Assembly (NCBI RefSeq): GCF_002101735.1
Contig: NZ_LQPE01000034.1
Location: 1-64,000, forward strand
Direction of reading: 5' to 3'
Origin: Mycobacterium kyorinense
GTDB taxonomy: Bacteria; Actinomycetota; Actinomycetes; Mycobacteriales; Mycobacteriaceae
DNA: 64,000 bases
Shown in pieces: positions 19,629-28,737 of this stretch. Each line of letters opens with the position of its first letter. Position 1 is the first letter of the stretch. The notes beneath the pieces are model-generated. The model was not told the origin of the DNA and ran no database searches. It saw nothing but the letters and a program-made list of their open reading frames with translations. Made by a program: the position numbers and the translations under genes.

Positions 19629-19634
19629 AGTCTA
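19629..19634 (-). promoter_or_regulatory. Candidate -10 element for leaderless MarR gene
   Basis: The minus strand reads TAGACT, then eight bases, then ATG, with no Shine-Dalgarno. Confidence 0.45.
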
Positions 19635-19675
19635 ACCTGATTGCTCCGAGCCTGACGCGAAAATCGCTTTTGCCG

Positions 19676-20425
19676 TCAAAGTACTTGTGATAAGAACCGC
19701 TGCAGCCGCTCGGTTTCGGCCGCCTCGAAGATCTGCTCGGGCGGCCCGGTTTCCACCACCGCGCCGCGGTCCATGAACACCACGGCGTCCGCCGTCGACC
19801 TGGCAAAACCCATTTCGTGGGTGACGACCACCATCGTCATACCCTCCTCGCCGAGTTCGGCGATCAGCGCCAGGATGCCCTTGACCAACTCGGGATCCAA
19901 CGCCGACGTGGCCTCGTCGAAGAGCATCACCTGCGGCGCCATCGCCAGCGCACGAGCGATCGCGACACGTTGCTGCTGACCACCCGACAGCGCGCCCGGG
20001 CGGCTGTCGGCCTTGTGCTTCATCCCGACCCGGTCCAGCTGCGCCAGCGCCAGCTCGCGGGCCGCGTCGGCCGGCAGTCGCTTGAGCTTGCGCGGCGCCA
20101 GCATCACATTGTCCAGCACGCTGCGGTGCGGGAACAGGTTGAAGTGCTGGAACACCATCCCGATGCGCTGGCGCAGCCGGTTGGGGTCATCGCCCAGCAC
20201 GGACCGGCCGTCGAGCAGGACGTCGCCGCGGTCGGGCTCGTACAGACGATTCAGCGTGCGCAGCAACGTCGACTTGCCCGACCCCGACGGGCCGATGATC
20301 GCCGCCGTGCTGCCGGCGGGCACGTCGAGGTCGACGCCCCGCAGCACCACGTTCTGCCCGAACGAAAGGTGAATGTCCTTGGCCGCCAACGATACCGGCG
20401 CTGCACGCTCGACGGCCGCGGTCAT
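19676..20425 (-). CDS. Polar amino-acid ABC importer, ATP-binding subunit (GlnQ-like)
   Basis: A 249-residue ABC ATPase. Walker A is GPSGSGKST near residue 43, the signature is LSGGQQQR near residue 145 and Walker B is MLFDEATSALD near residue 170, followed by the switch His in VVVTHEMGFA. These features and the length place it in the GlnQ/HisP subfamily for polar amino acids. The ATG at 20425 overlaps the stop of the permease gene (ATGA), so the two subunits are co-translated. Confidence 0.93.
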   Translation of the reverse strand: MTAAVERAAPVSLAAKDIHLSFGQNVVLRGVDLDVPAGSTAAIIGPSGSGKSTLLRTLNRLYEPDRGDVLLDGRSVLGDDPNRLRQRIGMVFQHFNLFPHRSVLDNVMLAPRKLKRLPADAARELALAQLDRVGMKHKADSRPGALSGGQQQRVAIARALAMAPQVMLFDEATSALDPELVKGILALIAELGEEGMTMVVVTHEMGFARSTADAVVFMDRGAVVETGPPEQIFEAAETERLQRFLSQVL

Positions 20426-22206
20426 AGCATCTCCTGCCCGGTCGCCGAGGCGAGCGCGTCGATTTGGTCCGGCGGCTCCACCGCGGGGCGGCCCTGGCGA
20501 AGCCGCTTGTCGACGTAGTTCACCAGATGGGTCAGCGGGATCGTCAAGATCAGGTAGAACACACCCGCGGCCACCAACGGGGACAAGCTGCCGGTTTGGG
20601 CGTTGAAATCGCGGCCGACCTGGAACAGCTCTCGCTGACCGGCGATCAGCCCGAGAAAGTAGACCAGGGCCGAGCCCTTCAGCAGCGCGATGAACTGGTT
20701 GACCAGCGCCGGCAGCACCCGGCGGATGCCCTGCGGCACAACCACCAGCCGCATCGACGACGGGTAGCTCAGCCCCAGCGCACGGGACGCTTCGAGTTGG
20801 CCGGTGTCGACGCTTTGAATGCCCGCGCGGAAGATCTCGCCGACGTACGCGGCGGCGGTCAACCCCAGCGCGGCGATACCGAGCGGGTATGGGTTGTTGT
20901 GGGTCAACCCGCCGACAATCGGCCCCACCCCGAGGCCGATCAGCAGGATGATCACCACTTCGGGCAGGCCGCGGAAGATGTCGGTGTACACCCGGGCCGG
21001 CCAGCGCAGCCACCGGGTATGCGAGATCCCGGCGACGGCCAGCGCAATCCCGACCACCAAGCCGATGACGCTGGCGCTGACGGTCAGAATCAACGTGTTC
21101 GGCAGTCCCGTCGTCAGCAGCACCGGGATGACCTGCTTGTAGAGATCCCAGTCGAGGAACGAATCCCGCAGCTGAGCCAGCGTCGACGTCGGTGCGGGCG
21201 GTCCGGTCTGCGACCGGTGATGCTGTTCTGCGATCTTCGCGAAGTCCGGCAGGTGCGGCGTCAGCGCACTCTTGGACCCGGGTTTCCAGTCCGGAGGCAG
21301 CGGCCGCGGCACCCAGTCGGAGTACAGCCCGGACCAGGTGGCGTCGGCGATGACGGCGTCCAGCGCGGAGTTGAGCGCATCGATCAGCGGCCGGTTGTCT
21401 TTCGCCACCGCGTACGCCACGAATTCGCCCTCGCTGAACGTGTTGGCGACGATCGCGGCCGGGTCACCGGGCCGCACTGCGTTCATCGCCTCCAGCCCGC
21501 CGGCCACCCAGGCGTCGATCTGGTGGGTCTTCAGGCTGGTGTACGCGGTGATGATGTCGGGGAATTTCACCGGCTGCAGGTGCAGGGTCTCGACGACGTA
21601 GGCGTCCTGCACGGTGCCCTGGACGACGCCGATGCGCTGCCCGGCCGCGAGGTCGTCGAACCCGGTGATCGGCGAGCCGGGCTGCACGACCAGCGAGGCA
21701 TACCCGAAGTCGTAGCCGTTGGTGAAGCCGACAGTGCGCCGCCGCGCGTCGGTGGCCGTGATCGACGCCGAGCCGACGTCGAACCGGCGCGACGACACCT
21801 GCGCGAGCAGGCCGGCGAAGTCGGTGCCGACGAAGCGGACCCGCAAGCCCAGTTTGGCGGCCATGGCGCGCAGCAGCTCGTTGTCGAATCCGGTGTAGTG
21901 CCCGGCGGGGTTGATGCAGGCGTTCGGCGGCGCTTCCGAGACGGTGCCGACGGTCAGGGTGCCCGGCGTGATGAGACCCAGCGAGGCGGCGTCGACGGAA
22001 CTGAGCGGCTCGACGCCGGCGGTCGTGTACTTGTCTTCGCGGGGGCGTTTGGCGGTGGCCAGCTTGGGCGGCAACGCCGTCGCGTTCTCCACCCCGGACG
22101 GCGCGCACTGGTTGGTGTCGGCCGCCGCGGGTGGCGCGGCTGCGAGGCCGCACACCATCAGGATCACCGCGATCACCGCGAGGAGCTTTCCGGCGAGGAC
22201 GTTCAT
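20422..22206 (-). CDS. Fused substrate-binding protein and permease of a polar amino-acid ABC importer
   Basis: A 594-residue protein joining two ABC components. Residues 1-28 are a signal or anchor segment (LLAVIAVILMVCGLAAAPPAAA). Residues ~60-330 form a family-3 solute-binding domain (GTLTVGTVSEAPP, GFDNELLRAMAAKLGLRVRF, DAWVAGGLEAMNAVRPGDP). Residues ~365-575 form the HisM/GlnP permease, with about five membrane helices and the EAA-like loop QLEASRALGLSYPSSMRLVV. With the adjacent ATPase it makes a complete importer for a polar amino acid, probably glutamine or glutamate. ATG at 22206 opens MNVLAGKLL. Confidence 0.92.
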   Translation of the reverse strand: MNVLAGKLLAVIAVILMVCGLAAAPPAAADTNQCAPSGVENATALPPKLATAKRPREDKYTTAGVEPLSSVDAASLGLITPGTLTVGTVSEAPPNACINPAGHYTGFDNELLRAMAAKLGLRVRFVGTDFAGLLAQVSSRRFDVGSASITATDARRRTVGFTNGYDFGYASLVVQPGSPITGFDDLAAGQRIGVVQGTVQDAYVVETLHLQPVKFPDIITAYTSLKTHQIDAWVAGGLEAMNAVRPGDPAAIVANTFSEGEFVAYAVAKDNRPLIDALNSALDAVIADATWSGLYSDWVPRPLPPDWKPGSKSALTPHLPDFAKIAEQHHRSQTGPPAPTSTLAQLRDSFLDWDLYKQVIPVLLTTGLPNTLILTVSASVIGLVVGIALAVAGISHTRWLRWPARVYTDIFRGLPEVVIILLIGLGVGPIVGGLTHNNPYPLGIAALGLTAAAYVGEIFRAGIQSVDTGQLEASRALGLSYPSSMRLVVVPQGIRRVLPALVNQFIALLKGSALVYFLGLIAGQRELFQVGRDFNAQTGSLSPLVAAGVFYLILTIPLTHLVNYVDKRLRQGRPAVEPPDQIDALASATGQEML

Positions 22207-22250
22207 ATTCGCAACGTACCGGCCCCTTGCGCGACGCCGGACCGGCCGGT

Positions 22251-22928
22251 TCAGAACGCGACAGCGGGTTTGTCGGGCGGGGACAGCACGCGGCGGCGAA
22301 TGAGTTCGGCCACCATGATCTGGGCCATCAGCGCTGCGCAGCCGGCGCACGCCGCCCGGGCCGCGGCGGGATCGCGACGGTGGATGGCGGCGGTTTCGTC
22401 CTCGTAGAACGGCAGCATCTCGGCGATCACGTTGGGGTAGCTCAGCAGGAACGGGCGCGGAATCAGCGCGGTCGACGCGCGGATCGCCGCGTGCAGTCGC
22501 GGCCCGGCGTACTCGTCGGCGACGGCGCGGCGATAGTCGCGCGCGTCCTGCTGGAATGCGCGCGGTTCTTTCGCGGTGCGCAGCGTGCGCATCAGGGTGT
22601 CGAGCTGATCCAGGATCCGCGGTGTGGGGTTGGCGGCGGCACGCGCCGACGCGATTCCGTTGAGCACGCCGTGCAGTTCGTGATGCTCGAGAATGGTGTC
22701 CTGGTCGAATCTCTCGACGAACGCGCCGCGGTGATACCGGGTGAACAGCACGCCGTCGTGTTCCAGCTGGACAAGCGCCTCCTGAATGGGGACCCGACTC
22801 ATCCCGAGTGCTTCGGCGATCTCGTTGCGGTCGACCCGGTCACCGGTGCGCAGCTTGCCGGTCAGAACCAGGTTGAGGATGTAAGCAACGACCTGGTCCT
22901 TCTCTTTAGCGCCGTACTTTTTCGGCAT
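22251..22928 (-). CDS. GntR-family regulator, FadR/FCD type (Rv0043c-like)
   Basis: A 225-residue regulator. The N-terminal winged helix (residues ~8-72) carries [20 protein letters not shown], then [20 protein letters not shown] and a wing ending HDGVLF. The C-terminal helical FCD-like ligand domain includes [18 protein letters not shown]. It follows Rv0043c in position and size. A GAAAGGGAT ribosome site precedes the ATG. It is encoded upstream of the amino-acid importer in the same direction with a 44-bp gap, so the importer is a plausible target. Confidence 0.88.
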   Translation of the reverse strand: MPKKYGAKEKDQVVAYILNLVLTGKLRTGDRVDRNEIAEALGMSRVPIQEALVQLEHDGVLFTRYHRGAFVERFDQDTILEHHELHGVLNGIASARAAANPTPRILDQLDTLMRTLRTAKEPRAFQQDARDYRRAVADEYAGPRLHAAIRASTALIPRPFLLSYPNVIAEMLPFYEDETAAIHRRDPAAARAACAGCAALMAQIMVAELIRRRVLSPPDKPAVAF

Positions 22929-22971
22929 ATCCCTTTCGAGTTTCTCACGGCGCGCCGGTTTACGTTGGGGT

Positions 22972-23775
22972 TCAACGATTATCGCGCCACCGGCACAGCG
23001 TTTCAGCAGCGCTCAGGTCGTAGTCGGGGCCGGTCGAGCCTACGGTCAGCAGGGTTACGCCCAGGCCCGTCAAGGCCTCGGCCTCGGCGATCAAGGCGTC
23101 GGCGCCCCGACCGCGCCCGGTCTCGCCCCCGACCGCGGCGGACCGCTCGATGCTGTCCGGGTCACGTCCGATCGCCGCGCAGTGCCGGGCCAGCACGTCC
23201 GCCTTCGCGGGATAGGCGTCGGCGCTGGCGAAGCTGTGCCACATGTCGGCATGTTCGGCGACCAGGCGCAGGGTCTTGCGTTCACCCTCGCCGCCGATCA
23301 GCAGCGGAATCCGGCGGGTGGGCGGTGGATTGAGCTTGCTCAGCCGCGATGTGATCCGGGGCAGCGCCGCGGCCAGGTCGTCGAGACGGCTGCCCGCGGT
23401 GCCGAACTCGTAGCCGTACTCGTCGTAATCCCTGCGTTTCCAGCCCGACCCGATACCCAGGATCAGCCGGCCCTCCGAAATGTGGTCGACGGTGCGGGCC
23501 ATGTCGGCGAGCAATTCCGGGTTGCGGTAGGAGTTACAGCTCACCAGCGCACCGATTTCGATGCGCGACGTCTGCTCGGCCCAGGCTCCCAGCATGGTCC
23601 AGCATTCGAAGTGGGCGCCGTCGCGATCGCCGTAGAGCGGGAAGAAGTGATCCCAGTTGAACGCGATGTCGACGCCGATGTCCTCGCAGCGACGGACGGC
23701 GTCACGGATCTGGCTGTATTGCGGGGCGTGCTGCGGCTGAAGTTGAACACCAATACGAACGGGGCGAGAGGTCAT
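22972..23775 (-). CDS. LLM-class flavin/F420-dependent oxidoreductase (Rv0044c-like)
   Basis: A 267-residue luciferase-like TIM-barrel protein (Rv0044c is about 264). Typical features are [19 protein letters not shown] near residue 38, [20 protein letters not shown] near residue 90, and [20 protein letters not shown] near residue 155. F420 is the likely cofactor in mycobacteria, although FMN cannot be excluded. It lies nine bases after the Rv0045c-like hydrolase in the same direction and forms an operon with it. The substrate is unknown. Confidence 0.88.
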   Translation of the reverse strand: MTSRPVRIGVQLQPQHAPQYSQIRDAVRRCEDIGVDIAFNWDHFFPLYGDRDGAHFECWTMLGAWAEQTSRIEIGALVSCNSYRNPELLADMARTVDHISEGRLILGIGSGWKRRDYDEYGYEFGTAGSRLDDLAAALPRITSRLSKLNPPPTRRIPLLIGGEGERKTLRLVAEHADMWHSFASADAYPAKADVLARHCAAIGRDPDSIERSAAVGGETGRGRGADALIAEAEALTGLGVTLLTVGSTGPDYDLSAAETLCRWRDNR

Positions 23776-23784
23776 ACTGCCACG

Positions 23785-24648
23785 TTAGCCGTCGAGCACC
23801 CTGCGCAGAATCCCGATCAGCGCTCGAGGCTGGTCGCTTTGTACCGAGTGCCCGGACTCTTCCACGACCTGCGCCCCGCGGAAATGCTTTGCGCGACGGC
23901 TTAATTCGGCGACGTCCTGGTCGCTGACGAATCCCGACGAGCCACCGCGGATCAGCGTGACGGGCGCCGACATGACGCCGACGTCGTCCCACAGCGAGGC
24001 GAAGTCGGGGAAGCTGCGAATGGCGTCGTAGCGCCATGTCCACTTGCCGTTGTCGAGCTGGCGCGAGTTGTGGAATACCCCGCGCCGCATCGCCTTGACG
24101 TCGCGGTGCGGTGCGGCGGCGACGGCCTGATCGACCATGGCCTGGAAGCTGGGGAATTCCCGCTCGCCGTGCATCAGCGCGACGGTGCCGAGCTGTTCCT
24201 TGGTCATTTCAGCGTGCCGCTGCAGCGCCGACGGGGTGACGTCGATCAGGACGAGTTCATTGACGAGCTGGGGTGCGATCGCGGCCAGCCGGATGGCGGT
24301 GAGCCCGCCCAGCGACATCCCGACGACCAGATCGGCTTGCGGCGCAAGCTCACTCACCACCGGGACCAGCGTCGCGGCGTTGCGCTGCGGCGAGTAGTCA
24401 CCGTCGTCGCGCCACGCCGAATGCCCGTGGCCGGGCAGGTCGACGGCAAGAGCCGCTTCACCGAGGCCGACGATGACCGTGTCCCACGTGTGCGCGTTCT
24501 GCCCGCCGCCGTGCAGGAAGACGACGCGGGGTGAGGTGTCGCCCCACGTGAGCGCGCTGATGGGGCCGCGCTCGACGCGTGCGACGGCCGGCACCGTGTC
24601 CACGCCGGCCTGCTCGGCGTTCTCGTGCAGCAGCTCAAACTCGTCCAC
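23785..24648 (-). CDS. Alpha/beta hydrolase (Rv0045c-like esterase)
   Basis: A 287-residue alpha/beta hydrolase (Rv0045c is 298). The oxyanion region FLHGGGQNAHTWD is near residue 45, the nucleophile elbow GMSLGG near residue 110, an acidic residue candidate in PVTLIRGGSSGFVSDQDV, and the catalytic His in VEESGHSVQSDQP near residue 270. Rv0045c is a studied ester hydrolase with preference for short acyl chains; the natural substrate is uncertain. The start is GTG at 24648. It precedes the LLM gene in the same operon. Confidence 0.9.
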   Translation of the reverse strand: MDEFELLHENAEQAGVDTVPAVARVERGPISALTWGDTSPRVVFLHGGGQNAHTWDTVIVGLGEAALAVDLPGHGHSAWRDDGDYSPQRNAATLVPVVSELAPQADLVVGMSLGGLTAIRLAAIAPQLVNELVLIDVTPSALQRHAEMTKEQLGTVALMHGEREFPSFQAMVDQAVAAAPHRDVKAMRRGVFHNSRQLDNGKWTWRYDAIRSFPDFASLWDDVGVMSAPVTLIRGGSSGFVSDQDVAELSRRAKHFRGAQVVEESGHSVQSDQPRALIGILRRVLDG

Positions 24649-24694
24649 GATTTCGGCGCGATTATGTGCGCTCAGCGATGATTACCGCGCCGAA

Positions 24695-25789
24695 CTAGCC
24701 GATGATGAACTGCTCGAGCTGGGCGCGCGCGATGTCGTCGGGCAGCTGCTGCGGCGGGCTCTTCATCAGGTACGCCGACGCCGCCACCACCGGGCCGCCG
24801 ATGCCGCGGTCCTTGGCGATCTTGGCCGCCCGGATCGCGTCGATGATCACGCCCGCCGAGTTCGGCGAGTCCCACACCTCGAGCTTGTACTCCAGGTTCA
24901 GCGGCACGTCGCCGAAGGCCCGGCCTTCCAGCCGCACGTAGGCCCACTTGCGGTCGTCGAGCCAGCCGACGTGGTCGGACGGGCCGATGTGCACGTCTTT
25001 GGTCTTGAACTCGCGCTGCACGTTGGAGGTGACGGCCTGGGTCTTGGAGATCTTCTTCGACTCCAGCCGCTCACGCTCGAGCATGTTGAGGAAGTCCATG
25101 TTGCCGCCGACGTTGAGCTGCATGGTGCGGTCGAGTTGCACGCCGCGGTCCTCGAACAGCTTGGCCATCACCCGGTGGGTGATCGTCGCACCGACCTGGC
25201 TCTTGATGTCGTCGCCGACGATCGGCACCCCGGCGTCGGTGAACTTCTTCGCCCAAACCGGGTCCGAGGCGATGAATACCGGCAGCGCGTTGACGAACGC
25301 CACGCCGGCGTCCAGCGCGCACTGCGCGTAGAACTTGTCGGCCTCTTCCGAGCCCACCGGCAGGTAGGAGACCAGCACGTCGACCTCGGCGTCGCGCAGC
25401 ACCTTGACCACGTCGACGGCCTCGACGTCGGACACCTCGATGGTGTCGGCGTAGTACTTGCCGATGCCGTCCAGAGTCGGTCCGCGCTGCACGGTCACGT
25501 TGGTGGGCGGCACGTCGGCGATCTTGATGGTGTTGTTCTCCGACGCGAAAATCGCCTCGGACAGATCGAAGCCGACCTTCTTGGCGTCCACGTCGAACGC
25601 GGCGACGAACTTGACGTCGCGGACGTGGTACGGCCCGAACCGCACGTGCATCAAGCCGGGGACTGTCGCCGTCTCGTCGGCGTTCTGGTAGTACTCGACG
25701 CCCTGAACCAGCGAGGACGCGCAGTTGCCGACGCCGACGATGGCGACCCGGATTTCCGTCGACGCCTCTGCCGCGGTGTGCTCAGTCAT
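24695..25789 (-). CDS. ino1: myo-Inositol-1-phosphate synthase
   Basis: A 364-residue enzyme (M. tuberculosis Ino1 is 367). The Rossmann motif is [16 protein letters not shown] near residue 14, and the active-site segment [16 protein letters not shown] and [15 protein letters not shown] are both present. It converts glucose-6-phosphate to inositol-1-phosphate with NAD, the first step toward phosphatidylinositol, PIMs and mycothiol. An AAGGAG ribosome site precedes the ATG. The PadR gene lies 48 bases upstream in the same direction, as in Rv0047c-Rv0046c, so ino1 is probably read with and perhaps controlled by it. Confidence 0.97.
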   Translation of the reverse strand: MTEHTAAEASTEIRVAIVGVGNCASSLVQGVEYYQNADETATVPGLMHVRFGPYHVRDVKFVAAFDVDAKKVGFDLSEAIFASENNTIKIADVPPTNVTVQRGPTLDGIGKYYADTIEVSDVEAVDVVKVLRDAEVDVLVSYLPVGSEEADKFYAQCALDAGVAFVNALPVFIASDPVWAKKFTDAGVPIVGDDIKSQVGATITHRVMAKLFEDRGVQLDRTMQLNVGGNMDFLNMLERERLESKKISKTQAVTSNVQREFKTKDVHIGPSDHVGWLDDRKWAYVRLEGRAFGDVPLNLEYKLEVWDSPNSAGVIIDAIRAAKIAKDRGIGGPVVAASAYLMKSPPQQLPDDIARAQLEQFIIG

Positions 25790-25837
25790 AGGGGCGTTCT
25801 CCTTACTTCTACCTGTGTCGTGCGTTGCTTGGATTGG

Positions 25838-26380
25838 TTAGGACTGCTCGGCGCGGCGTTGCGCCACGCGTTCGGCCGTGATCAGCTCGTTGAGCCACTT
25901 GACTTCACGTTCGCTCGACTCCAGCCCCAGTTGATGCAGCTGGCGGGTGTAGCGATCGAGCGAGTTGCTGGCCCGCGCCACTGCTTCACGCAGGCCCTCG
26001 CGGCGCTCCTCGACCTGGCGGCGACGGCCTTCCAGGATGCGCATCCGCGCCTCGGCCGGAGTGCGGTTGAAGAACGCCAAGTGCACACCGAACCCGTCAT
26101 CGGTGTAGTTCTGCGGGCCGGTGTCGGCGACCAGCTCGGAAAAGCGCTGGCGGCCGGCGTCGGTCAGCTGGTACACCCGCCGGGCCCGGCGCACCGGGGT
26201 CCCGGCCGGCGCGGCGTCCTCGGCGATCAGCCCGTCGGCCTGCATCCGGCGCAGCGCCGGGTACAGCGAGCCGTACGAAAACGCCCGAAACGCGCCGAGC
26301 AGGCCGGTCAGTCGTTTGCGCAGTTCGTAGCCATGCATGGGCGACTCGAGCAGGAGTCCGAGGATGGCGAGCTCCAGCAT
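25838..26380 (-). CDS. PadR-family transcriptional regulator (Rv0047c-like)
   Basis: A 180-residue PadR regulator, the same length as Rv0047c. The winged helix is at residues 1-75 (ELAILGLLLESPMHGYELRK and SYGSLYPALRRMQADGLIAE), and the rest is the long C-terminal helical dimerisation domain. A strong AAAGGAGGTG ribosome site fixes the ATG at 26380. PadR proteins usually repress their own operon; the TATCG half-sites upstream (26419-26457) are candidate operators, and ino1 downstream is the likely co-regulated gene. Confidence 0.93.
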   Translation of the reverse strand: MLELAILGLLLESPMHGYELRKRLTGLLGAFRAFSYGSLYPALRRMQADGLIAEDAAPAGTPVRRARRVYQLTDAGRQRFSELVADTGPQNYTDDGFGVHLAFFNRTPAEARMRILEGRRRQVEERREGLREAVARASNSLDRYTRQLHQLGLESSEREVKWLNELITAERVAQRRAEQS

Positions 26381-26418
26381 CGAGTCACCTCCTTTGCTCG
26401 GCCGTGAGGACGTTTTCA

Positions 26419-26457
26419 TATCGGGCGACAGCCTCGGGACATAGTATCGCCCCGATA
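26419..26457. promoter_or_regulatory. Candidate PadR operator (TATCG/CGATA half-sites)
   Basis: TATCG at 26419 and the inverted pair TATCG-N3-CGATA at 26445-26457 lie 39-77 bases upstream of the padR ATG, in a locally AT-richer stretch. Autoregulation is inferred from position and symmetry. Confidence 0.4.
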
Positions 26458-26498
26458 TATTTGGCACCACACCCGGCATTCGCCCGCTGTTCAGGCGT

Positions 26499-27344
26499 TC
26501 AGGAGGGATAGTTCACCCGGCTGACGGTTCCGTCGCCGGCGAACTGGATGTAGCCGCTGCCGTAGTCGCTGGAGACATACACCGACAGCGATACCGCTGC
26601 GGGCGCGGCCGGGTCGCGCGACGGCTCCACGATCAGATACGTGGTCTTGACGTCGGAGGGCTTGATGCCCAGCGTCTCGGGCGCCCCGCGCAGGATGCCG
26701 ACCGTCGCCTTCGGGTCGAAGTTGCCGAGGTCGACCAGGGTGGCGTCACTGCTCTTGGGCGAGCTGTTCGGGTCGCCCCACCCGCCGCGGTAGGTGTAGC
26801 TCAGCGCCCGGCGATCCTCCTTGGGATCGGCGCGCTCCATGACTGCGTAGTCGGGGTAGATCACCAGCCGGTAGCCCATGGTGTCGCCGAATTTCTTGCG
26901 GGCCTGCTCCAGCAGCCCGGTCAGCCCGCCCAGCGACTGCAGTTGGCGCGGCGGGGTCAGCACCACCGGTGCGACGCCGTCAGGCTTGGCCCCGGGGTCG
27001 GAGGTGAAACTCAGCGGCGAGCTGGTGTGGCCGTAGAGCCCCCACCCGATGCCGACGCCGAGCAGCACCGCCACCACGAGGGCAGCCGCCGCGATGCCGG
27101 CGCCGCCGAATCGGGGCGGGGTCGTGTTCAGCGACGGCAGCTGCACCGGGGCGCTGGCGGTCTGCAGGTCGGCGACCAGGGCGTGCAGATCGCCGAGGGT
27201 GACGGCGCTGGTGGCCGCGCTGACCCGTTCGCGGTGCTCCTCCATCGACAGCTGGCCTTCTTCGAGGGCCCCGTCGAGAATCCGGCAGGTATCTTGCCGG
27301 TCGCTGTCTTTGGCCCGGGTCGCCGTCGTTTGCCGCGTCGCCAC
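26499..27344 (-). CDS. DUF1707 membrane protein (Rv0048c-like)
   Basis: A 281-residue protein (Rv0048c is 289). Residues ~12-60 form a DUF1707 domain (DRQDTCRILDGALEEGQLSM, then HRERVSAATSAVTLGDLHAL). One membrane segment follows near residues 80-105 (IAAAALVVAVLLGVGIGWGLY), then an extracytoplasmic domain of about 170 residues ending YIQFAGDGTVSRVNYPS. Function is unknown. The GTG at 27344 follows a TACGAT -10 motif by seven bases, so a leaderless message is likely. It is divergent from the SsuD-like gene. Confidence 0.85.
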   Translation of the reverse strand: MATRQTTATRAKDSDRQDTCRILDGALEEGQLSMEEHRERVSAATSAVTLGDLHALVADLQTASAPVQLPSLNTTPPRFGGAGIAAAALVVAVLLGVGIGWGLYGHTSSPLSFTSDPGAKPDGVAPVVLTPPRQLQSLGGLTGLLEQARKKFGDTMGYRLVIYPDYAVMERADPKEDRRALSYTYRGGWGDPNSSPKSSDATLVDLGNFDPKATVGILRGAPETLGIKPSDVKTTYLIVEPSRDPAAPAAVSLSVYVSSDYGSGYIQFAGDGTVSRVNYPS

Positions 27345-27351
27345 GGCGATG

Positions 27352-27357
27352 ATCGTA
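27352..27357 (-). promoter_or_regulatory. Candidate -10 element for leaderless DUF1707 gene
   Basis: The minus strand reads TACGAT, then seven bases, then GTG. Confidence 0.5.
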
Positions 27358-27443
27358 GAAGGCGCTGCTCGCGGCGATCGGGGAACCGCAGTTCTAATCA
27401 CGGTGGGCCTAAGCCTTTTCGCGACGCCGACCGTCGGGCATAA

Positions 27444-28634
27444 GTGAATAGCGTGTCAATACATCTGCATTGGTTTCTTCCCACGTACGGAGACTCCCGC
27501 AATCTGATCGCCGGCGGGCATGGCAGCACCATGCGCGGCGACCGGCCGGCCGATTTGCGGTATTTGATCCAGCTCGCGCAGGCCGCCGAGGTCAACGGCT
27601 TCGAGGCTGTCCTCACGCCGACCGGTCAATGGTGCGAAGACGCCTGGCTTTCCACGGCGATGCTGCTCGACGCCACCGAGTCGCTGAAATTCCTGGTTGC
27701 GCTGCGCCCGGGGCTGATCAGCCCGACGCTGGCGGCGCAGATGGCGGCCACCTTTCAGTGGCAGTCGCAGGGCCGGCTGCTGCTCAACGTGGTCACCGGC
27801 GGCGAGAGCATCGAGCAGCGGGCGTTCGGCGACTTCCTGACAAAAGAGGCCCGATACGACCGGTGTGCGGAGTTTCTCGCCATCGTTCGCCGGCTGTGGA
27901 CCTCCGAGGAGCCGGTGACCTTCACCGGAGAACATCTGCGGGTCGAGCAGGCGTCGCTGGCACGGCGTCCCGAGCCGCTGCCGGCCGTCTTCTTCGGCGG
28001 CTCGTCGGCGGAGGCCGGCCAGGTCGCGGCCAGGTTCGCCGACACCTACCTGACTTGGGGTGAGCCGCCCGAGCAGGTCAGCGAGAAGCTGGACCGGATC
28101 CGGGGCCTGGCGTCGGCGCAGGGGCGGGAGCTGTGCTACGGAATCCGGCTGCACGTCATCTCCCGGGACACCAGCGAACAGGCCTGGGCGGAGGCAAACC
28201 GGCTGCTGTCCGGGTTGGACCCGCACACCGTCGCGGCCGCGCAGCGCTCGCTGGCCCGGTCGGAGTCCGAGGGCCAGCAGCGGATGCGCCAATTGCACGG
28301 TGGCGGAGGCGATTTCGCCGTCGGCGCCGACGCCCGCAGTCTGGAAATCTATCCCAACCTGTGGTCCGGGGTGGGGTTGGTTCGCGGCGGCGCGGGCACG
28401 GCGCTGGTCGGTTCTCACCAAGATGTCGCCGACCGGATCGCCGAGTACGCCGCGCTGGGCCTGCAACACTTCATCCTGTCCGGCTATCCGCATCTCGAGG
28501 AGGCATACACCTTCGGCGAGGGCGTGCGGCCGCTGCTGGCGAAGGGTGGGTTGCTGGAGGACCACGCGGCGACGCCCGCCGAGCCCGTCCGGTCGGCGTT
28601 CCTGAGCGAGCTTCCAGAGGTGAGTGCCTCCTAG
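27444..28634 (+). CDS. SsuD-like FMN-dependent alkanesulfonate monooxygenase
   Basis: A 396-residue LLM flavoprotein of the SsuD type. It starts SIHLHWFLPTYGDSRN, has GFEAVLTPTGQWCEDAW near residue 52, the diagnostic QWQSQGRLLLNVVTGG near residue 105 and FILSGYPHLEEAYTFGEGV near residue 345. SsuD enzymes use FMNH2 from a partner reductase to release sulfite from alkanesulfonates. No ssuE-type reductase or ssu transporter is next to it here, so it probably relies on a reductase encoded elsewhere or acts on another substrate. Confidence 0.88.
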   Translation: MNSVSIHLHWFLPTYGDSRNLIAGGHGSTMRGDRPADLRYLIQLAQAAEVNGFEAVLTPTGQWCEDAWLSTAMLLDATESLKFLVALRPGLISPTLAAQMAATFQWQSQGRLLLNVVTGGESIEQRAFGDFLTKEARYDRCAEFLAIVRRLWTSEEPVTFTGEHLRVEQASLARRPEPLPAVFFGGSSAEAGQVAARFADTYLTWGEPPEQVSEKLDRIRGLASAQGRELCYGIRLHVISRDTSEQAWAEANRLLSGLDPHTVAAAQRSLARSESEGQQRMRQLHGGGGDFAVGADARSLEIYPNLWSGVGLVRGGAGTALVGSHQDVADRIAEYAALGLQHFILSGYPHLEEAYTFGEGVRPLLAKGGLLEDHAATPAEPVRSAFLSELPEVSAS

Positions 28635-28724
28635 CGCCGTGGTCAGTGTGGCCGCGACCGCGCCGCTGAAACCGAACTGAGCGACGGCACACCGGGCAAG
28701 CTCTCGGCAACGGCGATCCGCACG

Positions 28725-28730
28725 TACTCT
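28725..28730 (+). promoter_or_regulatory. Candidate -10 element for leaderless Rv0049-like gene
   Basis: TACTCT is followed by seven bases and GTG. This promoter should also serve ponA1 and the Rv0051-like gene, which overlap end to end. Confidence 0.55.
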
Positions 28731-28737
28731 GGTCAAC

